DNA of 64,000 nt from Adineta vaga (lineage: Eukaryota; Rotifera), in NCBI GenBank assembly GCA_021613535.1, contig CP075493.1:1054001-1118000 (forward strand). The letters run 5' to 3'. The notes under the pieces are model-generated. The model did not search any database. It saw nothing but the letters and a program-made list of their open reading frames with translations, and was not told the origin of the DNA. The position numbers and the translations under genes are program-made. Positions 61,730 to 64,000 of the stretch are shown piece by piece (within the stretch, counting starts at the first letter, position 1; each line of letters begins with the position of its first letter).

Positions 61730-63420
61730 AGAGAACACCTGATTTTTTTCATAAACTGATGATCTACGTACGACGATTGGAGGAAATATAAAATACTTTG
61801 ATTCTCAAATAAATCTATCCATCAATTAAATCATCCCAATAAATAGAAAACAATGCATTCCAAATAAATAATTATTTACTCATTACCTCGAAAGTATGTG
61901 GTACAATTCTATCATATCTACGTCGAGGCCACGAAGTAAAAAAAAACATTACATTCATCATTCATATATTTTCAAGTCGATATTGTAAATCATACGTAAA
62001 GTATTAAAGATTATTCATGAAAGTAAATAACATGAATTTATTTACGTCTCAATAAACTTTTCATGTTAATATCACTTTCTTTTCAGTAAAGTTATATGAT
62101 TGAAATATCTATAGTATTTGAGGTTTTTCTATGAGAGAACGACTAATCATAAAGAAGAGATCCGACGATGAAAGAAAATTATGAATAAATATTTATAATT
62201 CTATAGATGATTTGGTATTATTTAAGGGTTATAAAAACTATATATTCATATAACATTTTGATATTCTTAAGAAACATATCGGTATAAATTCTAATCAAGG
62301 TAACGTTTTTTTCAATGCGATGCGAAGAATGAGCTGAGCATTACTGTAGTGCTTCGCGAATTTTCTTTGTTCCTTTATTTATTTATTTCTTCCTATCGTC
62401 TGTACGCTTCTTTTTTTGTAGTTTTGTGACGTGATGATCTCAAAAATGATATATCATAAAAAAGTGATTCAAACGCGAGCGAGAACCGTATATCAGAAAA
62501 AATTCATTTAAAAACAAAATAAAAATATCGAAACTCTACTTGAAAAATCTGTTATCAGAATTAAATTGTGACATTCTCTACATATTTAGGAAGCCCAGAA
62601 AAAAAGACGATTTTGACTTTGAAATTTTGTGAGTTAGTTAAAATCAAATTGTTAAGAAGAAAAGTTAGTCGTGAACTTTGTTCAACAGATGTTTTACAGC
62701 TGATAGCATACACGAAAAAAAGGTAGAACAAATGATGATAGAAATCATTTTAACGAATGCTAATCGCATCGCATTCTGTAGTCGAGTAAAGCTCGAGTAT
62801 CGTCTAGTTTAAAATGCTAATTCAATAATTTAGATGGCAAAAGAAAGAATTATTAAATTTTATTTTTTTGCTAAAGAATATTCTTTTAAACTAAGAAAAT
62901 CTTTTTTAATACTCGATAAATATCATATTATCGAATAAAATTTTATACTCGTTATACTTTTGGATAGAATTCAAAGCAAAAGTTAGAAAAATATATTTAT
63001 CGATTAGTATTTTGTGCAAAGAATTGTGTCGTTTGATTGCCCATATTGAATTACACGAAAAATTTATTGAGCAAAGTATATTATTGCCTTTTTTCTTTCG
63101 AAGACGAGAATACGAAGGGAATGTTTTAATAATTGTAAGAATGATTGAGAAAATACTATCACTCAATGATGATAATGTAAGAAATTTCTTTTAAAATCAT
63201 GTTTTTCGTAGATGATGTCGTGATATAACTAAACATGGAAGTTTTGATTTCCTTTTGTTCTTTTATATTTACTAGACCAAAAGATGAATGTTAGCGAAAG
63301 GAAACAATTAGATTTCGAATTGCATCATTAGAAAATATTGTTTTACATTTTCTCGATAATCATTTTATCAACATGTGACTTGCATAACTAATATTCATGG
63401 TGAGAAAAACAAACCTCATC
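61730..63420. other. Intergenic, no gene recognised
   Basis: 1.7 kb of AT-rich sequence. A 12-nt motif AATGCGATGCGA at about 62318 recurs inverted near 62766. This is too short to define an element. Confidence 0.4.
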
Positions 63421-63545
63421 TTGAGGGTGAGGGTGAGGGTGTGGGTGTGGGTGTGGGTGTGGGTGTGGGTGTGGGTGAGGGTGTGGGTGTGGGTGTGGGT
63501 GGGTGGGTGGGTGTGGGTGTGGGTGGATAGAGACACTGACTTGCA
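63421..63545. repeat. Interstitial telomere-like tract, (TGTGGG)n with variants
   Basis: About 110 nt of tandem GGGTGT units from 63423 to about 63531, starting with GAGGGT variants and containing one GGGTGGGTGGG irregularity. A short opposite-strand piece (CATCCACCCTCACCC) follows at about 63559-63574. The G-rich strand reads toward increasing coordinates. Ordinary AT-rich sequence continues for at least 430 nt beyond it, so this is not a chromosome end. Confidence 0.85.
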
Positions 63546-64000
63546 TCCTTTCACAGCCTCATCCACCCTCACCCAGAACACAATGAAGTAGAATAGTACT
63601 TGGTGGGCGATGATCGTGGCTGATGCAGACAGCAGAAAACATTTATTGAAGAATATTGCATTTTCTCTTTAGTTATAAGGATATTAGGGATTTTTCCGAA
63701 TTTTTGTCTTCTGGATTTTTACTCTCCAGATTCCAAGACGTATTCCTTTTTTAATACATGTACATGATCAATCAAGCGAAACTCAACGTGCTTTTTCAAT
63801 ATGAACGAATCGAAGAATTATTCATTTTTAGTACTTCTTGCTCATTAGAAATAAGGAAAAATATATTCTACTATTTTATCGCGTTTGTTCAAGTTTAAAA
63901 CAAAGGATGTATCGTTACAAATGTATCCCGTATGAATTAATGACGAATAACAGAAAGAAAAAGAAAAAAATCTTATTTTCCTATTTCGCTGAATAAATCA
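63546..64000. other. Intergenic to window end
   Basis: AT-rich. No gene recognised beyond the telomere-like tract. Confidence 0.4.

Noticed and set aside
62318-62777. Inverted AATGCGATGCGA motifs as ends of a transposon
   Set aside because: Only 12 nt match, flanking sequence does not continue the repeat, and no target duplication is visible.
63360-63591. Overlapping frames on both strands coding for Val-Trp-Val or Thr-His-Thr runs
   Set aside because: They are translations of the TGTGGG tandem tract and have no protein-like composition elsewhere.
63421-64000. A true chromosome end at the telomere-like tract
   Set aside because: More than 400 nt of ordinary AT-rich sequence follows the tract, and the tract contains variant units. 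It is interstitial.

Overview
The window is eukaryotic, AT-rich and most like a bdelloid rotifer (Adineta/Rotaria type). The evidence is compact genes with very short GT-AG introns (about 45-70 nt), large families of divergent rhodopsin-like GPCRs, Kelch, cysteine-rich, LDLa/EGF and PAN-type proteins, many relics next to intact genes, several genes that look acquired from bacteria or plants/algae, and a G-rich TGTGGG-type repeat that matches what I recall of the bdelloid telomere unit. Species assignment is inference. Most multi-exon models below were built by hand from splice sites and checked for phase; spans run from start to stop codon and exons are listed in the evidence.

Layout. 0-5 kb: a partial membrane protein, a broken GPCR, an Ap4A phosphorylase (ATP adenylyltransferase) and two small genes on the minus strand. 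5-11 kb: an intronless 715-residue membrane/coiled-coil protein, a TA-flanked miniature transposon, a cupin, and an intronless fused beta-alpha cobalt-type nitrile hydratase. 11-25.6 kb: a TMEM272-like gene, then a graveyard (LDLa/EGF receptor relic, sirtuin relic, TRPM-type channel relic, Cys-rich relic) with intact FkbM methyltransferase, GPCR and Kelch genes between. 26-45.7 kb: ZDHHC palmitoyltransferase, a nucleotidyltransferase-like gene (DUF6932 type), two GPCRs, a Gly-rich protein, an exostosin-like glycosyltransferase, an F-box/LRR gene with one repeat per exon, and a complete 28-exon ABCC transporter. The DUF6932-type gene recurs after the transporter in inverted orientation, so 16 kb is bracketed by an inverted duplication. 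45.9-64 kb: a membrane-anchored fusion of a plant-type UDP-arabinopyranose mutase/RGP domain with a second glycosyltransferase-like domain, a foldback element, two damaged GPCRs, a GNAT acetyltransferase, an EGF-methyltransferase, a Cys-rich/mucin gene with a tandem duplication and one-base frameshift, a gene with 15-nt Thr-coding microexons, and an interstitial telomere-like tract near 63.4 kb.

The genes do not form an operon-like pathway. Two themes stand out. One is cell-surface glycan biology (RGP fusion, exostosin-like enzyme, two lumenal methyltransferases, mucin-like and lectin-like secreted proteins). The other is foreign-looking metabolic genes (nitrile hydratase, DUF6932 pair, RGP, Ap4A phosphorylase, sirtuin relic, Kelch, GNAT) among relics and telomere-like repeats, as expected of a subtelomeric or otherwise dynamic region. 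The strongest candidates for something undescribed are the RGP fusion, the fused nitrile hydratase and the DUF6932 inverted pair.
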